Of a DNA stretch of 64,000 bases, positions 34,042 through 43,780 are shown piece after piece. The stretch is from Rosa chinensis (taxonomy: Eukaryota; Streptophyta; Magnoliopsida; Rosales; Rosaceae), in assembly GCF_002994745.2 (NCBI RefSeq), contig NC_037088.1, forward strand, positions 67,908,397 to 67,972,396, read 5' to 3'. Within the stretch, counting starts at the first letter, position 1. Each line of letters starts with the position of its first letter. The position numbers and the translations under genes were made by a program. The notes beneath the pieces were generated by a model. That model was not told the DNA's origin, ran no database searches, and worked only from the letters and a program-made list of their open reading frames with translations.

Positions 34042-35151
34042 ATGAGTAACCTGAACAAGTTGAGCTTCAACCCACTAGGGACAACAGGCGCAGGATACCA
34101 CAGGTGGATCCGTGATATGCGCCAGCATCTTAAGGCTGATGGGATCCTGAGTACGATCCAAGAGCCGAGTCAGGACGTGCTTACTCCTCAACAAGCTCTT
34201 GCTTTTGAAGCAAATAGAGCAAAGAGAGAGGCTAATGAAGCAAAAGCCATCATTCTCATGACAAGGCACATGAATGACGCGCTCCAAAATGAGTACCTCA
34301 ATGAGGAAGACCCAAGAAAGCTATGGGTAGAACTCGAGCAGCGTTTTGGCAACGTCCGTGATTCCCTGCTTCCCGACTTAGAAGAGAGATGGCAAAGCCT
34401 CCGCTTCTGTGATTTCAAGACAGTTCTTGACTACAATTCGGAAGCACTTCGTATCAAGTCTATGATGGAATTCTGTGGACATCAAATCACTGATACGATG
34501 TTGATCGAGAAAACTCTCTCTACCTTCCCTGTCTCTGCATTAATGATAGCTAAAAACTATCGAATTGATATCAATGCTAGACGCATCACAAGATTTCATG
34601 AGCTAATTGGTGTCATGAACGTAGCTGAAAAGCACGACAACATACTTGTGAAGAACTATAACTCTAGACCCGTGGGAACCAAGTCAATTCCGGAGTCTAA
34701 TTATAGTCGCACCTCCAAGGGAGGACGCAAGGAGCGAAACCCTAAAAGAAGGGATAATTATGGACGTTCAAGTCCATATTCTCGCCCTAAAGAGGAAGGA
34801 AACCGCCAAGATAGGCGTGCACGGAACCGTGGAGGTAAACGTGTGAAGAGAGAGCGAGGCCAAGCCTCCGGTTATGGTGGTAACACCACCAATGGAAACA
34901 ACCGTTTTCAAAGTGCTCCTAAAGCACCTCGATCAAGGGAACCTGACCATAATGATGCTTGTCTCCGATGTGGACTACCTGGACATTGGGCAAGGGCATG
35001 TAAAGCATCCCAGAATGTTGCAAACGCGTACAAAATGTATCGTGAAGCAAGGGAGGCAAATTACATGGAACAAGAAGATCAAGATGGCAATCTCGATCTA
35101 AGGGTGGAAGACGACAAAAATCAAAACCCAGAAACTGGCGATTTTGATTAA
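34042..35151 (+). CDS. gag: Copia Gag polyprotein
   Basis: 369 codons from the ATG at 34042, chosen because the open frame upstream has no earlier ATG and Gag homology starts here (MSNLNKLSFNPLGTTGAGYH). It has a UBN2/DUF4219-type Gag domain in the first ~220 residues, a basic Arg/Gly-rich linker, and a CCHC zinc knuckle CLRCGLPGHWARAC at about residues 310-323, followed by an acidic tail. Gag assembles the cytoplasmic virus-like particle and binds element RNA. Related to the broken gag at 15946-16920. It ends before any protease, which is unusual for plant copia elements, where gag and pol are usually one frame. Confidence 0.9.
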   Translation: MSNLNKLSFNPLGTTGAGYHRWIRDMRQHLKADGILSTIQEPSQDVLTPQQALAFEANRAKREANEAKAIILMTRHMNDALQNEYLNEEDPRKLWVELEQRFGNVRDSLLPDLEERWQSLRFCDFKTVLDYNSEALRIKSMMEFCGHQITDTMLIEKTLSTFPVSALMIAKNYRIDINARRITRFHELIGVMNVAEKHDNILVKNYNSRPVGTKSIPESNYSRTSKGGRKERNPKRRDNYGRSSPYSRPKEEGNRQDRRARNRGGKRVKRERGQASGYGGNTTNGNNRFQSAPKAPRSREPDHNDACLRCGLPGHWARACKASQNVANAYKMYREAREANYMEQEDQDGNLDLRVEDDKNQNPETGDFD

Positions 35152-35513
35152 GTCTTTCATTTTCCAAGAGATGTAGGCAATCGCCACATTATCCTATAGT
35201 AGATGCCAATGGGATTAATCTTTCTTCAAAAGTAGGCGTACTCAATGTAATTGTGATGTCTAGGAAGGTTTTGAGATAATTGGTACTTAAGCGAGCCTTT
35301 GCTCCACCAACATCTCTCTACTCACCTGGTCACCTTTGCATTGAAATTACCGAAAGAAGTTAGACGACTACCATTGCTTTGCATTAACTAAGTTTATTGG
35401 ATTACGCTTTCTTTGATGAAATAAATGATGATGTAATTCCGTTTGGCTTATTAATAAAAGTTGAGTTCTTTCCTTTATGACTCCTTTTTAATTACGAGCT
35501 TTTCTCTTAAGGA
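35152..35513 (+). other. Gag-pol spacer of the copia element
   Basis: 362 nt between the gag stop and the pol ATG, in a different frame from gag and containing stops, including TAA just before the pol start. The last bases read TCTCTTAAG|GAATGG, which could serve as a splice acceptor. The truncated relative has a spacer of about 365 nt ending TTTATAG|GAATGA. Confidence 0.6.
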
Positions 35514-38500
35514 ATGGATGAACTACAATGTCTCGCTGATAGTGCGACTACGCACACCATTCTACGGCATAGGCAATTATTCTTGGAGATGTTGCCTACA
35601 TATTCCACTATGACTACGATGGCTGGACCATCAGGTTTAGTTCAAGGACATGGAATGGCCCAATTCCTATTGCCAAATGGCACCTTGATTAAAGTCACTG
35701 AAGCTCTCTATGCTCCTAAGGCAAATCGAACCTTATTGAGCTTTAAAGATTTAAGAGCCAACGGATTCCATGCGGAAACGCATACTGAGAACGGAAAAGA
35801 GTTCCTTTGCATTACCTCTAATGATTGCGGACGAAAGCGCATCTTAGAGAAACTTATGTGTCAATCTAGTGGACTTTATGTCACTACAATTCGACCAATT
35901 GAATCCAATAATGTCATAAGAGAAGATCTCTTGGATTCTGACACATATTGGCTTTGGCATGACCGACTAGGGCACCCTGGTCGTGATATGATGCTCCGTA
36001 TACTAAAGACTTCACACGGACATCCATTCTTCAGAGTGAGAAGAAGCAAGAATCGAGAATTGATTCCTGGACTTAACAAGACCGCAACAATTGCAGCATC
36101 TGGTGCTGCAGCCGTCTTGGGGCGCCATAAGGCTGGCCAAGTCCCATGTGATGACACCAACCATGAGCATAACGCCATGATTGTTCCTCCAAATGGCTAC
36201 AATGCCATAGAAGGAGATGTAGTCACACATTTTGCTTCTAATAGCGCTACAGACGCTCAGGCCCAACCAAAATCCTCATTGGTTGCTTCTAAGGCCCCTC
36301 GCTCATTTTGCAAAGCCTGTTCCTTCGGGAAATTAGGACCGAGACCATCCTACGCAAAGGATCCTAAAATACTCATTCCGTTCTTACAGAGAATCCAAGG
36401 GGATATCTGTGGACCAATTCAACCATCATGCGGACCTTTCAAATACTTTATGGTATTGGTTGATGCGTCGACACGCTGGTCACATGTCGCGCTGTTGTCC
36501 ACTCGAAATGCTGCTTATGCTAAACTCCTCGCCCAGATTATCCGTCTACGGGCTCACTACCCTGACCATCCAATTAAGTCAATTCGACTTGATAATGCTG
36601 GGGAGTTTACATCGAAAACATTCGATGACTATTGCATGTCACTGGGGATTGATGTAGAACATCCAGTTCCCCATGTTCATACCCAAAATGGTCTCGCAGA
36701 AGCTGCTATCAAACGACTACAAATGATAGCACGGACATTGGTAATGCACACTAATCTTCCTGTTTCTGCTTGGGGATATGCAATATTACATGCAGCGACG
36801 CTAATTCGTCTACGACCCACTGCAACCCAATCTTACTCTGCGTTACAGCTAGTGACTGGGTACGAGCCTAATATCTCGCACTTACGCATTTTTGGGTGTA
36901 CTATTTATGTGCCTATTACGCCGCCACAGCGTACTAAGATGGGTCCACAACGACGAATGAGCATTTATGTTGGATATGAATCTCCAACTATCGTCCGCTA
37001 TCTTGAACCCTTGACAGGCGATCTCTTTACCGCTAGATTTGCGGATTGTCACTTTGATGAGACAGTCTTCCCATCATTAGGGGGAGATAAGAACACAAAT
37101 GTTCAACAGGAACGACAGGAATTGTCGTGGTCTGTCCCCACTATGTCTCATCTCGATCCCCATACCGCACAGTCCGAACTTGAAGTGCGAAGAATAATCG
37201 AGCTCCAGAACGTAGCAGACACTCTGCCTGATGCGTTTTCTGATATTGCTAAAGTGACGAGATCACACATACCTGCTGCAAACGTGCCTGCAAGGATTGA
37301 TGTCCCGAATAATGGACATAACGCCACTCCTATAACGCCAGGAGATGGCACCATTGCTCAACATGGCAATAATGTGGCATCTATGGCTGCAGGTCCCGCA
37401 AGGAAGCGCGGTAGACCGATTGGTTCGAAGGATACTCGCCCTAGAAAAAGAGCGAATGAGGCACAAATAAATCCTTTGATCATCGATACTCAAAATCCGT
37501 CCCATGAGAATGTTCCGGATTATGGTTATGTCCAAGAGACATCATTGGGGGACGCCTCAGTGTCAGAACCTATCCATGAGAACATAGAGATCTCTGTAAA
37601 TTACACTAGTGTACATGGGACGTGGGAAAGAAACTCCATCATCATTGATGATGTATTCGCGTATTCAGTGGCGCGTGAGATTATTGAGACCGATGACATC
37701 GAACCACGCTCCGTTGATGAATGTCAACGTAGAGCTGATTGGCCAAAATGGAAAGATGCGATCCAGACAGAACTTGATTCTCTAACGAAAAGAAAGGTAT
37801 TTGGCAAAATTGTACCAATACCACCCAACACCAAACCAGTTGGTCACAAATGGGTATTCGTTAGAAAGCGTAATGAGAAAAACGAGATTGTAAGATACAA
37901 AGCTCGTCTCGTGGCGCAAGGCTTCTCACAACGCCCTGGAATCGACTACGAGGAGACCTACTCTCCCGTAATGGACGTTATTACGTTCCGCTACCTTGTC
38001 AGTTTGGTAGTTTCCGAAAAACTGAACATGCAGCTTATGGATGTGGTTACTGCATATCTATATGGGGATCTAGATACAGAGATATACATGAATATTCCAG
38101 ATGGAATTCAACTACCCAAATCAAGTGGCTCTAATCCACGGAGCGCGTTTGCAATTAGATTGAAACGCTCACTATATGGATTAAAACAATCCGGACGGAT
38201 GTGGTATAACCGTCTAAGTGACTACTTGATTGGTAAGGGATATGTCAATAACGAACTATGCCCATGTGTGTTCATAAAAAGGACAAGTTCCGGATTTTCA
38301 ATAGTAGCGGTTTATGTCGATGACATGAACATAATTGGCACCCTTAAAGAGTTAAGGGAAACCGCTGAACACTTGAAATCCGAGTTTGAGATGAAAGATC
38401 TTGGGAAAACACGGTTTTGTCTCGGTTTAGAACTTGAGCACCGTAGAGATGGTATCCTGATTCATCAATCAGCTTATACCCAAAAGATGCTTAGGCGTTT

Positions 38501-39392
38501 CAACACTGACAAAATCAAGCCTTCAAGCACCCCAATGGTCGTCCGTAGTCTTGATCCAAAGAAGGATCCATTTCGTCCAAAAGATGACGATGAAGAAGTG
38601 CTAGAGGCAGAAGTGCCCTACCTAAGTGCAATAGGTGCATTATTGTACTTAGCACAATGCACGAGACCAGACATCTCATTCGCTGTGAACTTGCTAGCTA
38701 GATATAGCTCTGCGCCAACACGACGCCATTGGACTGGTGTTAAAGATATCTTTCGATACCTAAGTAGTACGATCGATATGGGCTTGTTCTATCCCTACAG
38801 AAAGAAGATGGATTCGGACCCATCAAGTGTCAGGAACGCCACACATGGTGGATTGCGTTCCCTCTCCCCATCCCAAAACGATATAAGTGTTTTGGAAGGT
38901 TTTGCTGATGCTGGGTACCTCTCTGACCCACACAAAGGTCGCTCCCAAACTGGTTATGTTTTCACCATGGGAAAAACCGCGATATCTTGGAGGTCTACAA
39001 AGCAGACCCTAGTCACTACCTCTTCAAATCATGCAGAGATTATTGCTCTTCACGAAGCAGTTCGTGAATGTATATGGCTTCGATCCATAGTTACGCATGT
39101 TCGAAGCAATTGTGGTTTGAAGTCTACCACAGATGAGCCAACGAGCATTTATGAAGATAATGCTGCTTGCATTGAACAAATGAAGCAAGGTTACATCAAA
39201 GGCGACAACACCAAACACATATCGCCCAAATTCTTCTACAATCAGCAACAACAGAAGCTCCTCAAGATCAAGGTGAACCAGGTTCGATCTGAGGACAATG
39301 TGGCAGACTTGTTCACTAAGTCATTGCCCAAATCCACGTTCGAGAAACATGTGGCAAGAATTGGCTTGCGGAAATTATCTGAACTCCCATGA
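35514..39392 (+). CDS. pol: Copia Pol polyprotein
   Basis: 1292 codons, uninterrupted. Aspartic protease motif DSATTH at residues 9-14. The GAG-pre-integrase/HHCC zinc region spans about residues 150-275 (LWHDRLGHPG, FCKACSFGKLG). Integrase catalytic D317, D360 and E396 lie in VDAST, LDNAGEF and GLAEAA, with the D-E spacing of 35. Reverse transcriptase starts near WVFVRKRN, with the YVDDM active site at about residue 934. RNase H contains FADAGY, AEIIAL and EDNAA. It supplies the enzymes for reverse transcription and integration. An ATG start is used because a stop lies immediately upstream in frame. The protease motif (SATTH rather than SGATxH) is slightly unusual. Confidence 0.92.
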   Translation: MDELQCLADSATTHTILRHRQLFLEMLPTYSTMTTMAGPSGLVQGHGMAQFLLPNGTLIKVTEALYAPKANRTLLSFKDLRANGFHAETHTENGKEFLCITSNDCGRKRILEKLMCQSSGLYVTTIRPIESNNVIREDLLDSDTYWLWHDRLGHPGRDMMLRILKTSHGHPFFRVRRSKNRELIPGLNKTATIAASGAAAVLGRHKAGQVPCDDTNHEHNAMIVPPNGYNAIEGDVVTHFASNSATDAQAQPKSSLVASKAPRSFCKACSFGKLGPRPSYAKDPKILIPFLQRIQGDICGPIQPSCGPFKYFMVLVDASTRWSHVALLSTRNAAYAKLLAQIIRLRAHYPDHPIKSIRLDNAGEFTSKTFDDYCMSLGIDVEHPVPHVHTQNGLAEAAIKRLQMIARTLVMHTNLPVSAWGYAILHAATLIRLRPTATQSYSALQLVTGYEPNISHLRIFGCTIYVPITPPQRTKMGPQRRMSIYVGYESPTIVRYLEPLTGDLFTARFADCHFDETVFPSLGGDKNTNVQQERQELSWSVPTMSHLDPHTAQSELEVRRIIELQNVADTLPDAFSDIAKVTRSHIPAANVPARIDVPNNGHNATPITPGDGTIAQHGNNVASMAAGPARKRGRPIGSKDTRPRKRANEAQINPLIIDTQNPSHENVPDYGYVQETSLGDASVSEPIHENIEISVNYTSVHGTWERNSIIIDDVFAYSVAREIIETDDIEPRSVDECQRRADWPKWKDAIQTELDSLTKRKVFGKIVPIPPNTKPVGHKWVFVRKRNEKNEIVRYKARLVAQGFSQRPGIDYEETYSPVMDVITFRYLVSLVVSEKLNMQLMDVVTAYLYGDLDTEIYMNIPDGIQLPKSSGSNPRSAFAIRLKRSLYGLKQSGRMWYNRLSDYLIGKGYVNNELCPCVFIKRTSSGFSIVAVYVDDMNIIGTLKELRETAEHLKSEFEMKDLGKTRFCLGLELEHRRDGILIHQSAYTQKMLRRFNTDKIKPSSTPMVVRSLDPKKDPFRPKDDDEEVLEAEVPYLSAIGALLYLAQCTRPDISFAVNLLARYSSAPTRRHWTGVKDIFRYLSSTIDMGLFYPYRKKMDSDPSSVRNATHGGLRSLSPSQNDISVLEGFADAGYLSDPHKGRSQTGYVFTMGKTAISWRSTKQTLVTTSSNHAEIIALHEAVRECIWLRSIVTHVRSNCGLKSTTDEPTSIYEDNAACIEQMKQGYIKGDNTKHISPKFFYNQQQQKLLKIKVNQVRSEDNVADLFTKSLPKSTFEKHVARIGLRKLSELP

Positions 39393-39463
39393 TCGTTGTC
39401 ATCAGGGGGAGGCACAGACATCAGGGGGAGATGTCTACATGTTCGTCTCAAAAGCGTGAAGGG

Positions 39464-39676
39464 TGTGTTGTGCTCTTTTTCCCTTTCGACCGAGGTTATT
39501 TTTATCCCACTGGGTTTTTGTTACTCGGCAAGGTTTTTAATGAGGCAACAAGAGAAGCACCATGTTATCCAGAAACAAACTCCACACTCAACGCGCGTTG
39601 TGCTCTTTTTCTCCTTCGACCAAGGTTGTTTTTCCCACAGGGTTTTATTACTTGGCAAGGTTTTTAACGAGGCAAA
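39464..39676 (+). repeat. Direct repeat in the copia 3' untranslated region
   Basis: Two ~83-bp copies at 39464-39547 and 39595-39676. Shared words include GTTGTGCTCTTTTTC, CTTCGACC and GGCAAGGTTTTTAA.GAGGCAA. They lie between pol and the polypurine tract. Confidence 0.8.
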
Positions 39677-39718
39677 TTAGAAGCGCACCTCCAAGACAAT
39701 ACTGCTGACATGATATAT

Positions 39719-39729
39719 CCAAGGGGGAG
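39719..39729 (+). promoter_or_regulatory. Polypurine tract of the intact copia element
   Basis: CCAAGGGGGAG immediately precedes the 3' LTR. Similar CAGGGGGAG words occur further upstream at about 39403 and 39423. Confidence 0.85.
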
Positions 39730-39946
39730 TGTTGTAGTAAATAGGTAAAATGTCTATATCATGGAGTATGCACTTTGGAAGTGGAGAATGTGTGGTTTGT
39801 ATGGAATGCACATTGAGAGGTAGAGAAATTGTGTAGCAAATATACTAATGTATGTAGGGCAAATTTACACTACTTTGTAACCCTATATAAACCCCCTCAA
39901 TATGAGAAGAAGACTCACCAATTCACTCTTCAGTTTCTCTGAAACA
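39730..39946 (+). mobile_element. 3' LTR of the intact copia element
   Basis: 217 bp; no difference from the 5' LTR was found on reading. It is followed by the GAATT target duplication. Confidence 0.9.
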
Positions 39947-40389
39947 GAATTCAATTTTGGGCAGTGGGGTATTGAGGCCAGTGACCCAGTGTGAAGCAAT
40001 GACACACAACTGGAGACCCGTGTGGTGGAGCTGCCGTCTAAATTATTGTCCTTTGGGCATTGGGGTTTGCTGTTCAAAATTATTGTCCTTTGGGCATTTG
40101 GGCAGTGAGGTACTTAAATACGCAACTTTGAATTCAATATTTTTTTTGGGTGAAAACTTTGAATTCAATTTTGCGCAGTGGGGTATTGAGGCCATCGACC
40201 CAGTGTGAACTGTGAAGCAATGACACACAACTGGAGACCCGTGTGGTGGAGCTGCCGTCTAAATTATTGTCCTTTGGGCAGTGGGGTTTGCTGTTCAAAA
40301 TTATTGTCCTTTGGGCAGTGAGGTACTTAAATACGCAAGTTTGGTTGAGCTCCAGTTGGACTCACATTGATTAGCCAAGTTTTGTGTCA
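39947..40389 (+). repeat. Tandem unit 3, right part, plus a partial extra tail
   Basis: The unit resumes exactly after the copia target site. A ~190-bp segment (GAATTCAATTTTG.GCAGTGGGG through CTTTGGGCA...GAGGTACTTAAATACGCAA) is then repeated again at 40130-40340, giving a partial fourth tail. Confidence 0.8.
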
Positions 40390-40559
40390 AATTTGCAATC
40401 TTAGTCTTAGAATACCAGTTTTTGCCATCTATAAAATAATAATAGTTTTAGTCGCATTACATATCTCGTAAGAAAATATGTTGATATTTCTTGAATTATA
40501 TTTACTACTTTATTATGCATGGAACAGCTTCGGTCACTTTATTATTTACTACTAGTATG

Positions 40560-40800
40560 GATGAGAACAGAGTAGAGACTATGGATCATGAAGAAATGAG
40601 GAATCACAAGTGTGTTTAGTCACAAGTGTGTACTATGTAGTCTGTACTCTAGGGTTAAACAGTATAAAGAAAATAAAGAGGTTCAATTATTCAAATGAGG
40701 CCAAGTGAGAAATCATTTGGTAATGTGTAGTCACGAGAGTGTGAAGAAATGTGGTGCAATTATATGAACCATTCGGTACTGTGTAGTCCGTGACTCTGTG
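40560..40800 (+). repeat. Dispersed repeats in the LRAT-like gene promoter
   Basis: Words such as CACAAGTGTGTACTATGTAGTC, GGTACTGTGTAGTC and GGTTCAATTATTCAAATGAG are shared with 20180-20470 and 21780-22030. Their position immediately upstream of the gene suggests that the 20-22 kb array is a copy of this promoter, or that both carry the same repeat. Confidence 0.6.
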
Positions 40801-40809
40801 CTTGAACGC

Positions 40810-40817
40810 TATAAAAT
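40810..40817 (+). promoter_or_regulatory. TATA box of the LRAT-like gene
   Basis: TATAAAAT lies 88 bp upstream of the ATG at 40898, leaving a 5' untranslated region of about 55 nt if transcription starts about 30 bp downstream. Confidence 0.6.
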
Positions 40818-40897
40818 GCCTCTCCCAGTTTAAGTAGTGTAAAACTTCAATCCGTAAGTTTCATATAGCCATCTCTGGCTCAAGTAGTTTGACAGAA

Positions 40898-41705
40898 ATG
40901 CAGTATATTACAAACCTGATCAACAAAAGGAACCTCGAGCGTGGAGATCATATTTATGCTTACAGAAAAGGTTACTTTTACACCCACCATGGTTAGTACT
41001 GGTAATCGAGTCCAGAACTCTTTATTGTTTTAATTAATTTCTTCAATGCCATGTACTAATTCATGTATGCGCTTAGGTATCTTCGTTGGGAACGATACAG
41101 TGATTCACTTTAACAGAACACAAGAACGAGACGCATCGAGAGGAGGTAGGCCATGCAGAAAGTGCGGGGTTGACAAAGATCACCTCCGAGGAGTCGTCAA
41201 GTCCTGCGTCGACTGCTTCCTCAATGGCCGCCACCTCCACCGCTTCCGATACAGTGTTGGTCCCATCCGCTTCGTTACCAACGTTGTAGGCACCTGCACC
41301 ACCGGCAATGCTGACCCGCCAGATGTGACCATCAGCCGCGCCAATGGCCTGTTTGACAGGCAAGATTTTGGGGACTATGACTTGGCTCTGAACAACTGCG
41401 AGACCTTTGCGGTGTTCTGCAAGACGGGGGTCCGCAGCAGCGACCAGGCTCGCTCGGCTCTATCGCTGATTGATGCGGCGCTTGAGAGGCTTTATAATGA
41501 TGTGTTGGTTCATCACGGCCAGGAAAAGCTCAACGAGTTAATGCAGGTGATTACCAGGTTTCTTGGTGATGAGCCGAGTCAACAGGGCGTGGGGAAGCTC
41601 AACAAGTTCAAGCAGAAGATTGATTGGTATCGCGCTAATAGGTGGTCGCCTGACCAGATCAGTGACGGTTTAAGAAATCTTGAAATTGATCAGGGGGATC
41701 ATTAA
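40898..41705 (+). CDS. LRAT/NC-domain protein, two exons (LEAD-SENSITIVE 1-like)
   Basis: Exons 40898-40991 and 41077-41705 (intron GTTAGT...CTTAG) give 240 residues. The fold is LRAT/NlpC-P60-like: an N-terminal GDHIYAYR..YTHHGIFVG block (H30/H31), VIHF (H42) and the NCE motif NNCETF (C139), so the His/Cys residues expected of the catalytic site are present. Plant members include the Arabidopsis LEAD-SENSITIVE 1 family. Their biochemical activity (thioester acyl transfer or hydrolysis) is inferred from mammalian LRAT and H-rev107 relatives. A C-terminal extension (about residues 160-240) is charged and probably helical. The frame is intact, and the start was chosen for homology plus the TATA position. 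It appears to be the best-preserved host gene here. Confidence 0.88.
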
Positions 41706-42528
41706 CGCATGATCTCATGGGCGCTTGAATGTTGAGATGATTTGAAATTAAGGAGCTATATATGAGATCCAAGGGGGTTGGTTGATTATTATTGTTTAGG
41801 TAATGGAGTGTTATTCTATGTATGTGAGTTTCTGTATTGGTCTATTAAGGGTGTTATGATAGAGGAAGCAAGGAATTTGCTCCACTCTATCAAAGAGTCG
41901 GAATAACTAGCAGCATATGTAATTTGTATTTCAGTTTCTTTATTGGTCTATTAAGTGTGTTATGATCAAGGAAGGGAGGAATTTACTTCACTCTTTATCA
42001 AAGTAATTTGTGCATATTGTCCTAAGAATGTACTAAGGTAGTACGCTTTAGCTAGAAACACGTTTTTATTTATTACCTTTTATGTTTGGATAGGGGGTCA
42101 CTCTCTGATGAAGTATTTGCTCATATATTAAGCTTTCTTTTCATTTTTACAAGAAGTTACTACTTTACCAAGGTTAGTTAATTCGAGCGGTTACAAATAC
42201 ATTTTTTTGCACTTTAAGCTATTAAGGTGGAGGTTTTTATTCTTTAGGAGTAGTGTTTTGACGTCACCTACCATATAATTTAATATTGTAAAATGAAACA
42301 CTACCATTTAACCTTAACTCGAATCAAAAGATAAATGACAATGGTGATCATGGTTCAATTTTTAATTTTAATGCAAGTATAGACATCACAACAAAGAGAA
42401 GTCAGGTGCTCAAGGCCATTTCAATGATGTTCAGAACGAGAGGTTTAAACTTTAAAGTTCCACTTCTTCTTCTTTTTTCTTTCTTTTTTTCGAAGAATCT
42501 TTAAAGTTCGACTTAAGAAGAACTAATT
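41706..42528 (+). other. 3' region of the LRAT-like gene and spacer
   Basis: Contains an imperfect direct duplication (41826-41890 and 41933-42003, sharing TATTGGTCTATTAAG.GTGTTATGAT) within the probable 3' untranslated region. No further gene is seen. Confidence 0.6.
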
Positions 42529-42923
42529 CTAAATATATTAAAGCTCCTAGCCTGCTATCACTGTTTATCACTGTTCATAAAATAAAGTGACGGTTTTACC
42601 CCGTCTTTTGACTCAAATTACAATTCTGCTATAATCTTTTTCTTTTTTTTTACAATTCTACCGCATTCTTCTTCTTCTTTTTTTTAAATAAATTTTTTTT
42701 ATCTTTTTTTAATTTTTAATGAAGAACAATTCTGTTTTGTTTTTGTAAATTTCTACAAATCATGGAAAAAGTTTGTTGTTGTTGTTGTATCCCATTTATT
42801 GTTAATATATTATTAACAACAAAACAAATCATTTTCTAAGTAGCGCCTATATTTTTTAGATTGCGAGTACTTATCTATTATATATGAAGCTTGAAAAAAC
42901 TTTAAAAAAATAAATAAATAAAT
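42529..42923 (+). mobile_element. Helitron-like element copy A (3' end missing)
   Basis: Starts near TCTAAATATATTAAAGCTCC and shares its body (GTTTATCACTGTTCA, AGTGACGGTTTTACC, TTTTGACTCAAATTAC, CATGGAAAAAGTTTGTTG) with copy B. It lacks the hairpin and CTAG terminus and passes directly into copy B through an AAAT repeat. Confidence 0.45.
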
Positions 42924-43780
42924 AAATATACTAAAGCTCCTAGCCTCCTACCACCAGGGCCGGTCCTGAGATTGTAGAGGCCTGAGGCGAATATATACAT
43001 TTTTTTTCCTTATCATATTATTTTTTATTTAATTTAATAATTATATAATGATAACAGCGAAAAGAAACATATAGTATTTATGTTATATAAGTACTTCAAA
43101 GACATACGACTCGAGAACATGTCTGTACGAAGAAAAAAAAAACTAATTCAAAAATATACAAAAAACTTAAGAAAATATATGCAAAAATGTCATTAGTTGG
43201 ATTTAAACTCATGCTGAAAAAGACCCCTAAAAGGCAGCCTTGCCACTACTCTAATTTATAACATTGGTGATTTAGGTGCATAGTTTATATATATTATATA
43301 ATATTTACTGAAAGTCAGAGCTATGAGGCCCCCGGAAGCTGGTGGCCTGAGACGGTTGCCTCAGTGGGCAACCCTCAGGGCCGGCTCTGCCTACCACTGT
43401 TTATCACTGTTCACGAAATGAAGTGACGGTTTTACCCCCATCTTTTGACTCAAATTACAATTCTGCCATAACCTTTTCTTTTTTTTTACAATTCTGCCGT
43501 ATTCTTTTTTTTTTTTTCAATAATTTCTTTATCTTTTTTTAATTTTTAAGGAAGAACAATTCTGTTTTGTATTTGTAAATTTCTACAAATCATGGAAAAA
43601 GTTTGTTGTTGTTGTATCTCATTTATTGTTAATCTATTATTAACAACAAAACAAATTATATTCTAAGTAGCGACTATATTTTTTAGATTGCGAGTACTTA
43701 TCTATTATATATGAAGCTTCAAAAAAATAAAAAATAAAAAAACTAAAAAAATCGCAGCATCGCACGGGTCAATTTACTAG
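42924..43780 (+). mobile_element. Helitron-like element copy B
   Basis: Same body as copy A, interrupted by the MITE. The 3' end GCAGCATCGCACGGGTCAATTTACTAG (43754-43780) followed by T closely parallels the 20.5-kb Helitron-like end (GCAGCATGGCGCGGG...CTAG), with a decayed hairpin stem. No coding capacity. Confidence 0.55.
42955..43389. mobile_element. hAT-type MITE, 435 bp (TSD CCTACCAC)
   Basis: Terminal inverted repeats begin CAGGGCCGGTCCTGAG on the left and CAGAGCCGGCCCTGAG on the reverse-complemented right end. 8-bp direct repeats CCTACCAC lie at 42947-42954 and 43390-43397. Removing it restores the Helitron-like body seen in copy A. No transposase. Confidence 0.9.

Larger units (their letters stand above)
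32933..39946 (+). mobile_element. Full-length Ty1/copia element, structurally intact (TSD GAATT)
   Basis: 7014 bp, with two 217-bp LTRs (32933-33149 and 39730-39946) that look identical on reading, and 5-bp repeats GAATT at 32928-32932 and 39947-39951. The order is LTR, primer-binding site, ~0.9-kb leader, gag, 362-nt spacer, pol (protease, integrase, reverse transcriptase, RNase H), 3' untranslated region, polypurine tract, LTR. Both main frames are uninterrupted. Identical LTRs imply very recent insertion. The lineage within copia was not determined. Confidence 0.93.

Noticed and set aside
36012..37535. Minus-strand frames inside copia pol
   Set aside because: These are shadows of the long intact pol frame.
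41073..41363. Minus-strand frame in the LRAT-like gene
   Set aside because: It is antisense to exon 2, which has clear catalytic motifs in the sense direction.
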